A DNA stretch of 34,195 nt. Origin: Hyphomicrobiales bacterium. Lineage in GTDB: Bacteria > Pseudomonadota > Alphaproteobacteria > Rhizobiales > Devosiaceae. Numbering within the stretch: the stretch's first letter is position 1; each line of letters starts with the position of its first letter. The translations under genes were made by a program, and so were the position numbers. Location: positions 1-34,195 of the forward strand of contig UCAU01000011.1 in the NCBI GenBank assembly GCA_900470445.1. Reading direction: 5' to 3'. The notes beneath the pieces are model-generated. The model saw nothing but the letters and a program-made list of their open reading frames with translations, ran no database searches and was not told where the DNA came from. Positions 20,840 to 29,047 of this stretch are shown here, piece after piece.

Positions 20840-23166
20840 TGAACAAGCACCCGACCATTTCCCGCTCGACGCTGCACGAATCCACCCGCCATGATAGCGG
20901 GCCCAAGCATGTCTCCGGCTCGGCCGAATATATCGATGACATGATCGAGCCGGCCGGCACGATGCATGCTTATCTCGCGCTGTCGACCAAGCCGCATGCC
21001 GAGATCATTGCCATCGACTATGCGGCGGTCAAAGCCGCGCCCGGCGTGATTGGCGTGCTCACTGCCGAGGACATTCCCGGCGAGAATGATGTTTCGCCCA
21101 GCCACAAGCATGACGAGCCGATCTTTGCTGCTGGCAAGGTGCATTTCTGGGGCCAGCCGCTGTTTGCCGTGATCGCGGAAACCCGCGACCAGGCGCGGCG
21201 GGCGGCGCATCTCGCCAAGGTTGAGTACAAGGATTTGCCGTTCGCCCTTGATGTCCGCGCTGCGCAGGCCGCGGGCGGGCAATTGGTGACTGAGCCGCTC
21301 AAGCTGGAGCGGGGGGATGTGGCGGGCGGATTGGAGAATTCCCCGCGCCGGGTCAAGGGCAGCGTCACCATTGGCGGGCAGGATCACTTCTATCTTGAGG
21401 GCCAGATTGCCATGGCGGTGCCGGGCGAAGATGAGGACGTGACCGTCTATTCCTCCACCCAGCATCCCAGCGAAGTGCAGTTGATGGTGGCCCATGTGCT
21501 CAACATCCAGCAGCATGCGGTGACGGTGAATGTGCGCCGCATGGGCGGCGGCTTTGGCGGCAAGGAAACCCAGGGCAATCTGTTCGCGGCGGTCGCAGCC
21601 ATTGCGGCCAAGAAATGGAACCGCGCCTGCAAAATCCGGCCTGACCGCGACGACGATATGACGGCCACCGGCAAGCGGCACGATTTCGTGGTCGATTACG
21701 ACGTGGGCTATGACGAGGCGGGCAAGATCCGGGCGGTCGATGCTGTTTATGGCGCGCGCGCCGGCTTTTCCTCGGACCTTTCCGGCCCCGTCACGGACCG
21801 GGCTTTGTTCCATGCCGACAATGCCTATTGGTATCCGGCGGTGCGGGTGCGGTCCGAGCCGCTTTATACCAATACCGTGTCCAACACCGCTTTTCGCGGC
21901 TTCGGCGGCCCGCAGGGCATGATGGCGGCCGAGCGGTGGATCGAGGATATTGCCTATGATCTGGGCTGCGATCCGCTCGATATTCGCAAGGCCAATTTCT
22001 ATGGCACCGACAGCGAGAACGTGACGCCCTATCACCAGGTGGTGGAGGACAATGTCATCCATCGCGTGGTGGACGAGCTGGAGCAATCCTCCGATTATCA
22101 GGCGCGGCGCAAGGCGATCCTTGAGTACAATGCGGGGAGCGCGATCCTTAAAAAGGGTATTGCGCTGACGCCGGTCAAATTCGGCATTTCCTTCACTGCC
22201 ACCTGGTACAATCAGGCCGGCGCCTTGGTGCATGTCTATAAGGATGGCTCGATCCATCTCAGCCATGGCGGCACCGAAATGGGGCAGGGGCTCTACATCA
22301 AGGTGGCGCAGGTTCTGGCCGATGCCTTCTGCGTCGGGCTCGATGCCATCAAGATCATGGCGACTTCCACCGGCAAGGTGCCGAACACGTCGGCCACGGC
22401 TGCTTCATCGGGTTCCGATCTCAACGGCATGGCAGCCTGGGATGCGGCAAATCAGATCAAGGCGCGACTCGTTACCCATGCTGCCAAGCTTTATCAATGC
22501 GATGAAGCGGCGGTGGAGTTTGTGCCCGGCGGCATTCAGGCGGGCGAGCAATTCGTTGAATTTGCCGAGCTGATCGCCTCGGCGTATCTGAACCGCGTGC
22601 AGCTTTCGGCGGCGGGTTTTTACCAGACGCCGAAAATCCACTGGGACCGGGCGACCGGACGGGGGCACCCGTTCTATTATTTCGCCTATGGCGCTTCGGT
22701 CAGCGAGGTCACGATCGATACGCTGACGGGCGAATATGTGGTGGACCGGGTGGATATCCTTCACGATGTCGGGCGCTCGCTCAATCCGGCCATTGATATC
22801 GGGCAGGTGGAGGGCGGGTTTATCCAGGGCATGGGGTGGCTCACCACCGAGGAACTGGTGTGGGACGACAAGGGCCAGCTGCGCACCAAGGCGCCGTCCA
22901 CCTACAAGATTCCGGTGGCGAGTGATGTGCCGCCGATTTTCATTGTGCGGCTGGCCGAATGGTCGGTGAACAAGGAGCCGACCATTGGCCGCTCCAAGGC
23001 GGTGGGCGAGCCGCCGTTCATGCTGGCGATGAGTGTGGTCGAGGCACTGTCCATGGCGGTGGCGAGCGTGGCGGATTACAAAATTGCGCCACGGCTGGAT
23101 ACGCCGGTGACGCCCGAGCGGGTGTTGATGGGGTGCGAGCGGTTGAAGCGGGGAGTGAGGGGGTGA
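20839..23166 (+). CDS. xdhB: Xanthine dehydrogenase large molybdopterin subunit
   Basis: A 775-residue molybdenum subunit that hydroxylates hypoxanthine to xanthine and then urate. It has HVSGSAEYIDD at the N-terminus, cofactor-binding GGGFGGKETQ and NTAFRGFGGPQGM (substrate-binding arginine), and the catalytic glutamate in SKAVGEPPFMLA. ATG 20839 overlaps the xdhA stop by one base (TGATG); the adjacent GTG 20836 is an alternative start. The gene is followed by a 190-base gap containing an inverted repeat pair before xdhC. Confidence 0.97.
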   Translation: MNKHPTISRSTLHESTRHDSGPKHVSGSAEYIDDMIEPAGTMHAYLALSTKPHAEIIAIDYAAVKAAPGVIGVLTAEDIPGENDVSPSHKHDEPIFAAGKVHFWGQPLFAVIAETRDQARRAAHLAKVEYKDLPFALDVRAAQAAGGQLVTEPLKLERGDVAGGLENSPRRVKGSVTIGGQDHFYLEGQIAMAVPGEDEDVTVYSSTQHPSEVQLMVAHVLNIQQHAVTVNVRRMGGGFGGKETQGNLFAAVAAIAAKKWNRACKIRPDRDDDMTATGKRHDFVVDYDVGYDEAGKIRAVDAVYGARAGFSSDLSGPVTDRALFHADNAYWYPAVRVRSEPLYTNTVSNTAFRGFGGPQGMMAAERWIEDIAYDLGCDPLDIRKANFYGTDSENVTPYHQVVEDNVIHRVVDELEQSSDYQARRKAILEYNAGSAILKKGIALTPVKFGISFTATWYNQAGALVHVYKDGSIHLSHGGTEMGQGLYIKVAQVLADAFCVGLDAIKIMATSTGKVPNTSATAASSGSDLNGMAAWDAANQIKARLVTHAAKLYQCDEAAVEFVPGGIQAGEQFVEFAELIASAYLNRVQLSAAGFYQTPKIHWDRATGRGHPFYYFAYGASVSEVTIDTLTGEYVVDRVDILHDVGRSLNPAIDIGQVEGGFIQGMGWLTTEELVWDDKGQLRTKAPSTYKIPVASDVPPIFIVRLAEWSVNKEPTIGRSKAVGEPPFMLAMSVVEALSMAVASVADYKIAPRLDTPVTPERVLMGCERLKRGVRG

Positions 23167-23186
23167 GATTGGTGGTCATCCCCACT

Positions 23187-23321
23187 GCAGAACCCTCACC
23201 CTGTCCCTCCCCTCAAGGGGGAGGGGACGCTCTCGATCACCACGCCTCATTTAGCCTCCATATTGGCGGTTCCATCGCCTCCCTCCCCCCTGAGGGGAGG
23301 GAACGAGGGTGGGGGTTCTGC
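23187..23321. repeat. Head-to-head repeat pair between xdhB and xdhC
   Basis: A forward unit (23187-23228, GCAGAACCCTCACCCTG followed by a CCCTCCCC/GGGGAGGG hairpin) faces a reverse unit (23278-23321). Their outer ends GCAGAACCC and GGGTTCTGC are perfect 9-bp complements (23187-23195 with 23313-23321). The units share their opening box with the elements at 115-184 and 9090-9150 but lack the TGAAC-loop stem. The whole could fold into a large cruciform or act as a partial terminator inside the operon. Confidence 0.7.
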
Positions 23322-23356
23322 GCGGCGGTTAATCTCGACCGTGGGGAGGCCACCCT

Positions 23357-24217
23357 ATGACCCGCTCCGCCGAACTCGCCGATTTCTTCGCCGCGCACCG
23401 TACCATCATCGCCTGCGAACTTACCTCCGTGCGCGGCTCGTCGCCGCGGGAGCAGGGCACGTTCATGCTGGTCAGCATGGGCTCCATCTTCGGCACGATT
23501 GGCGGCGGGGCGCTCGAATATATGGTCATTGACCATGCGCGGCGCCTGATTGCTGAGGGGCGGGCCCAGGAGGCGATGGATGTGCCGTTGGGGCCGGAAA
23601 TCGGCCAATGCTGTGGGGGCCGGGTCGGGGTCAGTCTGCGCCATGCCGATGCGGTTGTGCGGGCCAATCTGGTCGGGCGCATTGCTGCCGAAGAGGCCAA
23701 GGAACCGCAGATCTATATTTTTGGCGCTGGGCATGTCGGAAGGGCGCTGGCGCAGATTCTGGCGCTGCTGCCGGTGCGGTCCGAAGTGATCGATACGCGG
23801 CAGGAAGAATTGAGCACTTTGCCGGCGGGTGTGGCGTGGCGGCGCGTGGCTATGCCCGAGGCTGCGGTGCGGTCGGCGCCACAGGGCAGCAGCTATGTCG
23901 TGCTTACCCACGACCATGCGCTGGATTTCCTGATCGTGGCGGAAGCGCTCAAGCGCAGTGACAGTCCCTATGTCGGCATGGTGGGGTCGCAGACCAAGCG
24001 CGCCAAATTCTCCAGCTGGTTTGCTGCCGAAGGGGGCGATCCGGCATTGCTTGCCCGGCTGATTTCTCCCATTGGTCGCCAAGGGCTTGGGGATAAAAGG
24101 CCTTCGGTCATTGCGGCACTGGCGGCGGCAGAAATTATGGTCCACATTGGGCAGTGGGAAGCTGAAACTGCGCGGGCACGCGCCCCCACGAAACTGGGGG
24201 CGGTGATTGGACGCTAG
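23357..24217 (+). CDS. xdhC: Xanthine dehydrogenase maturation factor
   Basis: A 286-residue XdhC chaperone that binds molybdenum cofactor, promotes its sulfuration and inserts it into XdhB. N-terminal motifs are RGSSPREQGTFMLV, GTIGGGALEY and the conserved cysteine stretch QCCGGR. The C-terminal Rossmann domain has IYIFGAGHVGRALA, VVLTHDHALDF and YVGMVGSQTKRA. The stop is one base before the ABC ATPase start, tying dehydrogenase maturation to the importer genes. It probably shares the uraH-xdhAB transcript despite the intervening repeat. Confidence 0.95.
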   Translation: MTRSAELADFFAAHRTIIACELTSVRGSSPREQGTFMLVSMGSIFGTIGGGALEYMVIDHARRLIAEGRAQEAMDVPLGPEIGQCCGGRVGVSLRHADAVVRANLVGRIAAEEAKEPQIYIFGAGHVGRALAQILALLPVRSEVIDTRQEELSTLPAGVAWRRVAMPEAAVRSAPQGSSYVVLTHDHALDFLIVAEALKRSDSPYVGMVGSQTKRAKFSSWFAAEGGDPALLARLISPIGRQGLGDKRPSVIAALAAAEIMVHIGQWEAETARARAPTKLGAVIGR

Positions 24218-24218
24218 T

Positions 24219-25751
24219 ATGCCGTATCGGCTGGAATTGACCGGTATCACCAAGCGCTTTCCCGGCGTGCTCGCCAACGACAATGTCAGTTTTGCGGTGA
24301 AGCCGGGCGAAATCCATGCGCTGCTGGGCGAGAATGGCGCGGGCAAATCCACCCTGGTCAAGATGATCTATGGCATCATGCAGCCTGATGCCGGCGAGAT
24401 CCGCTGGGACGGGCAGAATGTGACCGTTGCCAATCCCAAGGCGGCGCGCAAACTCGGCATTGGCATGGTGTTCCAGCATTTCTCGCTGTTTGAAGCGCTG
24501 ACGGTGCTGGAAAACATCGCGCTGGGCATGGACGCCAAAATTCCGGCGCGCGATCTGGAAGCCCGCATCCGCGAGGTGATGAGCACTTATGGCCTGCTGC
24601 TCGATCCGCATCGCACCGTGGCGACGCTGTCGGTGGGTGAGCGCCAGCGCATCGAAATCGTGCGCGCTTTGCTGCTCGATCCGAAATTGCTGATCATGGA
24701 CGAACCCACTTCGGTGCTGACGCCGCAGGAGGTCGAGCAATTGTTCGACGTGTTGCGCAAGCTCGCGGCGCAGGGCTGTTCCATTCTCTACATTTCCCAC
24801 AAGCTGCATGAAATCAAAGCCTTGTGTGACACGGCGACGATCCTGCGCGGCGGCAAGCTGGTTGATACCTGCGATCCCAAGCAGGAGACATCGCGCTCCA
24901 TGGCTGAGAAGATGATCGGCGCGGGTCTCAAGGATATTGTGCGTCAGCCGGGCCGGTCCATGGGCCTGCCCAAGCTGGTGGTGTCGCGGCTTTCGACCAA
25001 GAAGACCGGGCATTTCGATGTGCCGGTCGACAATGTGAGCTTTACCGTCCGGGCTGGCGAGATTTTCGGCATTGCCGGGGTTGCCGGCAATGGGCAGAAC
25101 GCGCTGCTTGATGCGCTGAGTGGCGAGATTATTGGCGATGACAAGGATGCAGTGACCATTGATGGCTATCCGCTAGGCCTGCTCGATACGACGGGCCGGC
25201 GCAAACGTGGCCTCTGTGCCGTGCCCGAAGAGCGCAATGGCCATGCGGCGGTGGGCGATTTTTCGCTGAGCGATAATTCGGTGCTGACGGCGCGCGATCG
25301 GCTGGGCATGGTCATGCTGGGGCTGATCAATTCGGGCGCCGCCAAGACCTATACCGGCAAGGTGATTGCCGATTTTGCGGTCAAGGCGCTGGGGCCGGGC
25401 TCGACTGCGGGTTCGCTCTCGGGCGGGAATTTGCAAAAATACATTATGGGCCGCGAAATCCTGCAAAAGCCCAGCGTGCTGGTGGTGAGCCAGCCGACCT
25501 GGGGCGTTGATGCGGGTGCTGCCGCGGCGATCCATCAGGCGCTGGTTGATCTGGCGGCGGCGGGTTCGGCCATTGTGGTGATCAGCCAGGATCTGGATGA
25601 ACTGCTGGCGCTGTGCGACACGCTGGCGGTGATCAATCTGGGGCGGCTATCGGCGTCCCAGCCGGTGGGCGAAGTGTCGGTGGAAGAGATTGGCCTATTG
25701 ATGGGCGGAGTGCATGGCACGATGGAGGTCGCCGATGCAGTTCCGGCTTGA
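24219..25751 (+). CDS. BmpA-type ABC importer ATPase (purine/nucleoside family)
   Basis: A 510-residue double ATPase. The N-terminal half has a full Walker A (GENGAGKST, residues 37-45), signature LSVGERQR and Walker B LLIMDEPTS. In the C-terminal half the P-loop is degenerate (GVAGNGQN), the signature is LSGGNLQK and Walker B reads VLVVSQPTWGVD, as is usual for this importer family. ATG 24219 is chosen over TTG 24207 because it gives the family N-terminus. The following permease start lies 17 bases inside this gene. Uptake of purine bases, nucleosides or urate is inferred from its place between xdhC and puuD. Confidence 0.93.
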   Translation: MPYRLELTGITKRFPGVLANDNVSFAVKPGEIHALLGENGAGKSTLVKMIYGIMQPDAGEIRWDGQNVTVANPKAARKLGIGMVFQHFSLFEALTVLENIALGMDAKIPARDLEARIREVMSTYGLLLDPHRTVATLSVGERQRIEIVRALLLDPKLLIMDEPTSVLTPQEVEQLFDVLRKLAAQGCSILYISHKLHEIKALCDTATILRGGKLVDTCDPKQETSRSMAEKMIGAGLKDIVRQPGRSMGLPKLVVSRLSTKKTGHFDVPVDNVSFTVRAGEIFGIAGVAGNGQNALLDALSGEIIGDDKDAVTIDGYPLGLLDTTGRRKRGLCAVPEERNGHAAVGDFSLSDNSVLTARDRLGMVMLGLINSGAAKTYTGKVIADFAVKALGPGSTAGSLSGGNLQKYIMGREILQKPSVLVVSQPTWGVDAGAAAAIHQALVDLAAAGSAIVVISQDLDELLALCDTLAVINLGRLSASQPVGEVSVEEIGLLMGGVHGTMEVADAVPA

Positions 25752-26817
25752 AAAGCGCCAGGAGCCGTCCCGGCTCATGCTCTATACGACGCCGATTGCG
25801 GCCGTGCTGCTGACCATGCTGGTGGGCGCCATCATCTTTTCGCTGATCGGCTATGACGGCATTGGCGCGGTGCGCGAGATCTTCTTCACCCCGCTGACCA
25901 ATGCCTACAAATGGCAGGACCTTGGCGTCAAAGCCGCGCCGCTGATCATTATCGGGGTGGGGCTGTCCATCGCCTATCGCGCCAATGTCTGGAATATCGG
26001 CGCGGAGGGGCAATACATTATCGGGGGCCTGGCCGGTACCTGGGTGGCGCTGGCTACTTACGGCATGACCGGGCCGTGGATTTTGCCGCTGATGATCCTG
26101 GCTGGCGTCGTGGGCGGGGCGCTTTATGCGGCCATTCCGGCTTTGCTCAAGACACGCCTCAACGTCAATGAAATCCTGACTTCGCTGATGCTCACCTATG
26201 CCTCGGTGCAACTGATCTATTATCTGATCCGTGCGCCCTGGAAGGACCCGATGGGCATGGGCTTTCCGCAGACGCGGCTGTTCTCCGAGGCGGCGCGCCT
26301 GCCCAATATCATTCCCGGCACGATCGTGCATCTGGGCGTGCCCATCGCCATTGTGGTGGCGCTGGTGGCCTGGTTCATCATGTCGCGTTCGGTGTTCGGC
26401 TATCAGATGCGGGTGGTCGGCGCTGCGCCTCATGCCGCGCGCTATGGCGGGTTTTCCGAGAACAAGACGATCTGGCTGGCCATGCTGGTCAGTGGCGCGC
26501 TGGCGGGGCTGGCGGGCGTGCTCGAAGTCGCCGGCCCGTTCCAGCGCATGGTGCCGGGATTCCCCACCAATTACGGCTTCACCGCCATCATCGTGGCGTT
26601 TCTGGGCCGGCTCAATCCGCTGGGCGTGATCTTTGCCGGCATTGTCATGGCCATCACCTTTGTCGGTGGCGAGGTGGCGCAGACCACGATTGGCCTGCCC
26701 AATGCCGCCACCGGGATTTTCCAAGCCATGGTGCTGTTCTTCCTGCTGGCCGGCGACATTCTGGTGCGCTACCGGCTCAAGCGCGTGGTCAATCAACCGG
26801 CGGCGGGGGCGGCGTAG
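25735..26817 (+). CDS. BmpA-type ABC importer permease 1
   Basis: A 360-residue membrane permease of the branched-chain/ribose-nucleoside type, with about nine or ten hydrophobic helices. It includes the family segments GLSIAYRANVWNIGAEGQ and NYGFTAIIVAFLGRLNPLG. ATG 25735 has GGAGG seven bases before it and overlaps the ATPase gene by 17 bases. It ends directly against the second permease. Confidence 0.92.
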   Translation: MQFRLEKRQEPSRLMLYTTPIAAVLLTMLVGAIIFSLIGYDGIGAVREIFFTPLTNAYKWQDLGVKAAPLIIIGVGLSIAYRANVWNIGAEGQYIIGGLAGTWVALATYGMTGPWILPLMILAGVVGGALYAAIPALLKTRLNVNEILTSLMLTYASVQLIYYLIRAPWKDPMGMGFPQTRLFSEAARLPNIIPGTIVHLGVPIAIVVALVAWFIMSRSVFGYQMRVVGAAPHAARYGGFSENKTIWLAMLVSGALAGLAGVLEVAGPFQRMVPGFPTNYGFTAIIVAFLGRLNPLGVIFAGIVMAITFVGGEVAQTTIGLPNAATGIFQAMVLFFLLAGDILVRYRLKRVVNQPAAGAA

Positions 26818-27741
26818 ATGGATATCTATATCGCCATCATCGTCACCCTGGTGGGCGCGGCCACCCCGATCCTGATCGCGGCTTTGGGCGAACTGGTCGT
26901 TGAAAAGAGCGGCGTGCTCAATCTGGGCGTCGAGGGCATGATGCTGGTCGGCGCCATCGCCGGCTTTGCCGGGCAGTTCTATACGGGTAATCCCTATTTC
27001 GCGCTGCTGTGCGGGGCCTTTGCCGGGGCGGCTGCCTCGTTGATCTTCGGGTTCTTGACGCTCAGCCTCTCCGCCAACCAGACGGCGACGGGGCTGGCGC
27101 TGACGATTTTTGGCACCGGGTTCTCGGCGCTGGCGGGCGCGCCGTTCTCGGCCAAGCCGGTGCAGTTGATGCGGCCGCTGTTTCCGGCGGAACTGGCGAC
27201 CCACCCGGTTTGGCGGGTGCTGTTCGGCTATTCATTTCCGGTCTATTTTTCGTTCTTCATGGTGGCGGCGATCTGGTGGTTCCTGCACCGCACCCGCTCG
27301 GGGCTGATCCTGCGCGCAGTGGGGGAGAATGATCTATCGGCCCATTCCATCGGCTATTCGGTCAAGGGCGTGCGCTATGCGGCGGTCATGTTCGGTGGCG
27401 CCATGGCCGGCATTGCCGGGGCTTGTTTCCCGCTGCTGCTGACCCCGCAATGGGCCGAGCGCATGACGGCGGGCCGGGGCTGGATCGCGGTGGCGCTGGT
27501 GGTGTTTGCCTCGTGGAAGCCATTCCGCCTCTTGGCCGGCGCTTATCTGTTCGGGCTGGTGATGACCATGGAGCTTTATGCCAAGGCCGGCGGCGGACCG
27601 CTTTCGGTCATTCCGTCCGAGCTGTGGGCGGCTCTGCCCTATCTCGCTACCATTATCGTGCTGGTCCTGATTTCGATCCGGCGCGACGCAACCAGCAATG
27701 CACCGGCCTGCCTCGGCAAGCCGTTTCTGCCCAGCAATTGA
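26818..27741 (+). CDS. BmpA-type ABC importer permease 2
   Basis: A 307-residue partner permease with about eight or nine helices. It carries ALGELVVEKSGVLNLGVEGMM, the counterpart of the conserved segment in permease 1, and FGGAMAGIAGA near the end of the core. ATG 26818 immediately follows the permease 1 stop (TAGATG). The pair would form a heterodimeric channel fed by the binding protein encoded 55 bases downstream. Confidence 0.92.
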   Translation: MDIYIAIIVTLVGAATPILIAALGELVVEKSGVLNLGVEGMMLVGAIAGFAGQFYTGNPYFALLCGAFAGAAASLIFGFLTLSLSANQTATGLALTIFGTGFSALAGAPFSAKPVQLMRPLFPAELATHPVWRVLFGYSFPVYFSFFMVAAIWWFLHRTRSGLILRAVGENDLSAHSIGYSVKGVRYAAVMFGGAMAGIAGACFPLLLTPQWAERMTAGRGWIAVALVVFASWKPFRLLAGAYLFGLVMTMELYAKAGGGPLSVIPSELWAALPYLATIIVLVLISIRRDATSNAPACLGKPFLPSN

Positions 27742-27796
27742 GCCGGCGCCAATGACCGGCTCAATCGAATATCAAGACGTCAATCAGGAGAAACAA

Positions 27797-28882
27797 ATGA
27801 CCCTTTCACGGCGTAATATTCTGAAGATCGGCGGGGCAGCCGCAGCCCTGCCGCTGCTCGGCTCCAAGGCTTTCGCCCAGACCGAGCCGCTCAAGATCGG
27901 CTTCATCTATGTCGGCACCATCAACGACAATGGCTATAACTACGCCCACAACCAGGGCCGTATCTATGTCGAGGAGCAGCTGGGCGACGCGGTCGAGACG
28001 ACCTATGTCGAGAACGTTCCGGAAGGCCCGGATTGCGAGCGCGTGCTGCGCGAACTGGCCCAGCAGGGCAACAAGCTGATCTTCGCCACCAGCTTCGGCT
28101 TTGGTGACTCGGTGATCAAGGTTGCTCCGCAATTCCCCGACGTGAAGTTCGAGCACGCCACCGGCTATATGAAGGCCGACAATGTCGGGCTCTACAATGC
28201 CCGGTTCTATGAAGGGCGCGCGGTTTGCGGCACCATTGCCGGCCACATGTCCAAGACCGGCAAGGCGGGCTATATCGGCTCCTTCCCGATCCCGGAAGTC
28301 GTGATGGGCATCAATGCGCTGGCGCTGAGCGGCCGCCGCATCAACCCCAACTTCACCGTCAAGCCGGTCTATATCTCGACCTGGAACGACCCGGCCAAGG
28401 AAGCCGACGCTGCCCGTGCCATGATCGATCAGGGCATCGACATTATCGCCCAGCATACCGACGGCCCGGCAGCCCTGCAGGTTGCCCAGGAGCGCGGCAT
28501 TATTGGTGGTTTCGGCCAGGGCGCCGACATGAGCGCCTTTGCTCCGGAAACCCAGCTCACCGCCATCATCGACCATTGGGGTCCGCATTACCTCGCCTCC
28601 GCCAAGGCGGTGATCGATGGCACCTGGGTGGCCGGCGATACCTGGGAAGGTCTCAAGGAAGACGTGGTCCAGATGGGCCCCTATAACGAAAAGGTACCGG
28701 CCGACGTCGTGGCCGATGCCGAGAAGATCCGCACCGGCCAGATCGACGGCTCGTTCCACATCTTCACCGGCCCGATCAAGGACAATACCGGTGCCGAACG
28801 TGTCGCCGCCGGCGTGACCATGACTGATGCCGAGCTGCTCAGCATGGACTGGTATGTCGAAGGCGTTGAACAGCCGGTTTAA
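27797..28882 (+). CDS. BmpA-family substrate-binding protein, Tat-type signal
   Basis: A 361-residue periplasmic binding protein of the PnrA/BmpA family (KIGFIYVGTINDNGYNYAHNQG, FATSFGFGD, HTDGPAAL), a family that binds nucleosides and purines. The N-terminus MTLSRRNILK with a hydrophobic stretch ending AFA (residue 27) is a twin-arginine signal without lipobox, so it should be exported folded and stay soluble. ATG 27797 follows CAGGAG. Codon choice is more strongly biased toward C-ending codons than in the permeases, which suggests high expression. A strong terminator follows. Confidence 0.94.
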   Translation: MTLSRRNILKIGGAAAALPLLGSKAFAQTEPLKIGFIYVGTINDNGYNYAHNQGRIYVEEQLGDAVETTYVENVPEGPDCERVLRELAQQGNKLIFATSFGFGDSVIKVAPQFPDVKFEHATGYMKADNVGLYNARFYEGRAVCGTIAGHMSKTGKAGYIGSFPIPEVVMGINALALSGRRINPNFTVKPVYISTWNDPAKEADAARAMIDQGIDIIAQHTDGPAALQVAQERGIIGGFGQGADMSAFAPETQLTAIIDHWGPHYLASAKAVIDGTWVAGDTWEGLKEDVVQMGPYNEKVPADVVADAEKIRTGQIDGSFHIFTGPIKDNTGAERVAAGVTMTDAELLSMDWYVEGVEQPV

Positions 28883-28903
28883 GGGTTGTTTGACTGAGTT
28901 GAG

Positions 28904-28929
28904 GGGGCGGGCCTGCGCCCGCCCCTTTT
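28904..28929 (+). terminator. Terminator of the uraH-xdh-importer operon
   Basis: A perfect 9-bp stem GGGGCGGGC/GCCCGCCCC with loop CTGC is followed by TTTT, 21 bases after the binding-protein stop. Confidence 0.88.
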
Positions 28930-28942
28930 CACGACCACCAAG

Positions 28943-29031
28943 TAGACCTCATCCTGAGCTTGTCGAAGGACGAGGTCGTGGCGCGGTCGGTGGCACGACC
29001 TCGTGGTTCGACAGGCTCACCATGAGGTCTA
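28943..29031. repeat. 38-bp-arm inverted repeat upstream of puuD
   Basis: Arm 28943-28980 and arm 28994-29031 are near-perfect reverse complements around a 13-base spacer. Each arm contains the TGAGC(T/C)TGTCGAA core seen in REP sequences of many alphaproteobacteria. The mismatches are reciprocal (CC...GG in one arm, GG...CC in the other), so each arm can fold as its own small hairpin. The element ends 3 bases before the puuD ribosome site AAGAGGA. Confidence 0.8.
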
Positions 29032-29047
29032 CTAAGAGGACTGGTTG

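Noticed and set aside
20806..22266. 486-codon minus-strand open frame opposite xdhB
   Set aside because: Antisense shadow of a well-defined molybdenum subunit; no motifs or ribosome site.
25633..27204. 523-codon minus-strand frame opposite the permease genes
   Set aside because: Gln/Arg/His-rich shadow spanning three real coding genes; not plausible as a protein.
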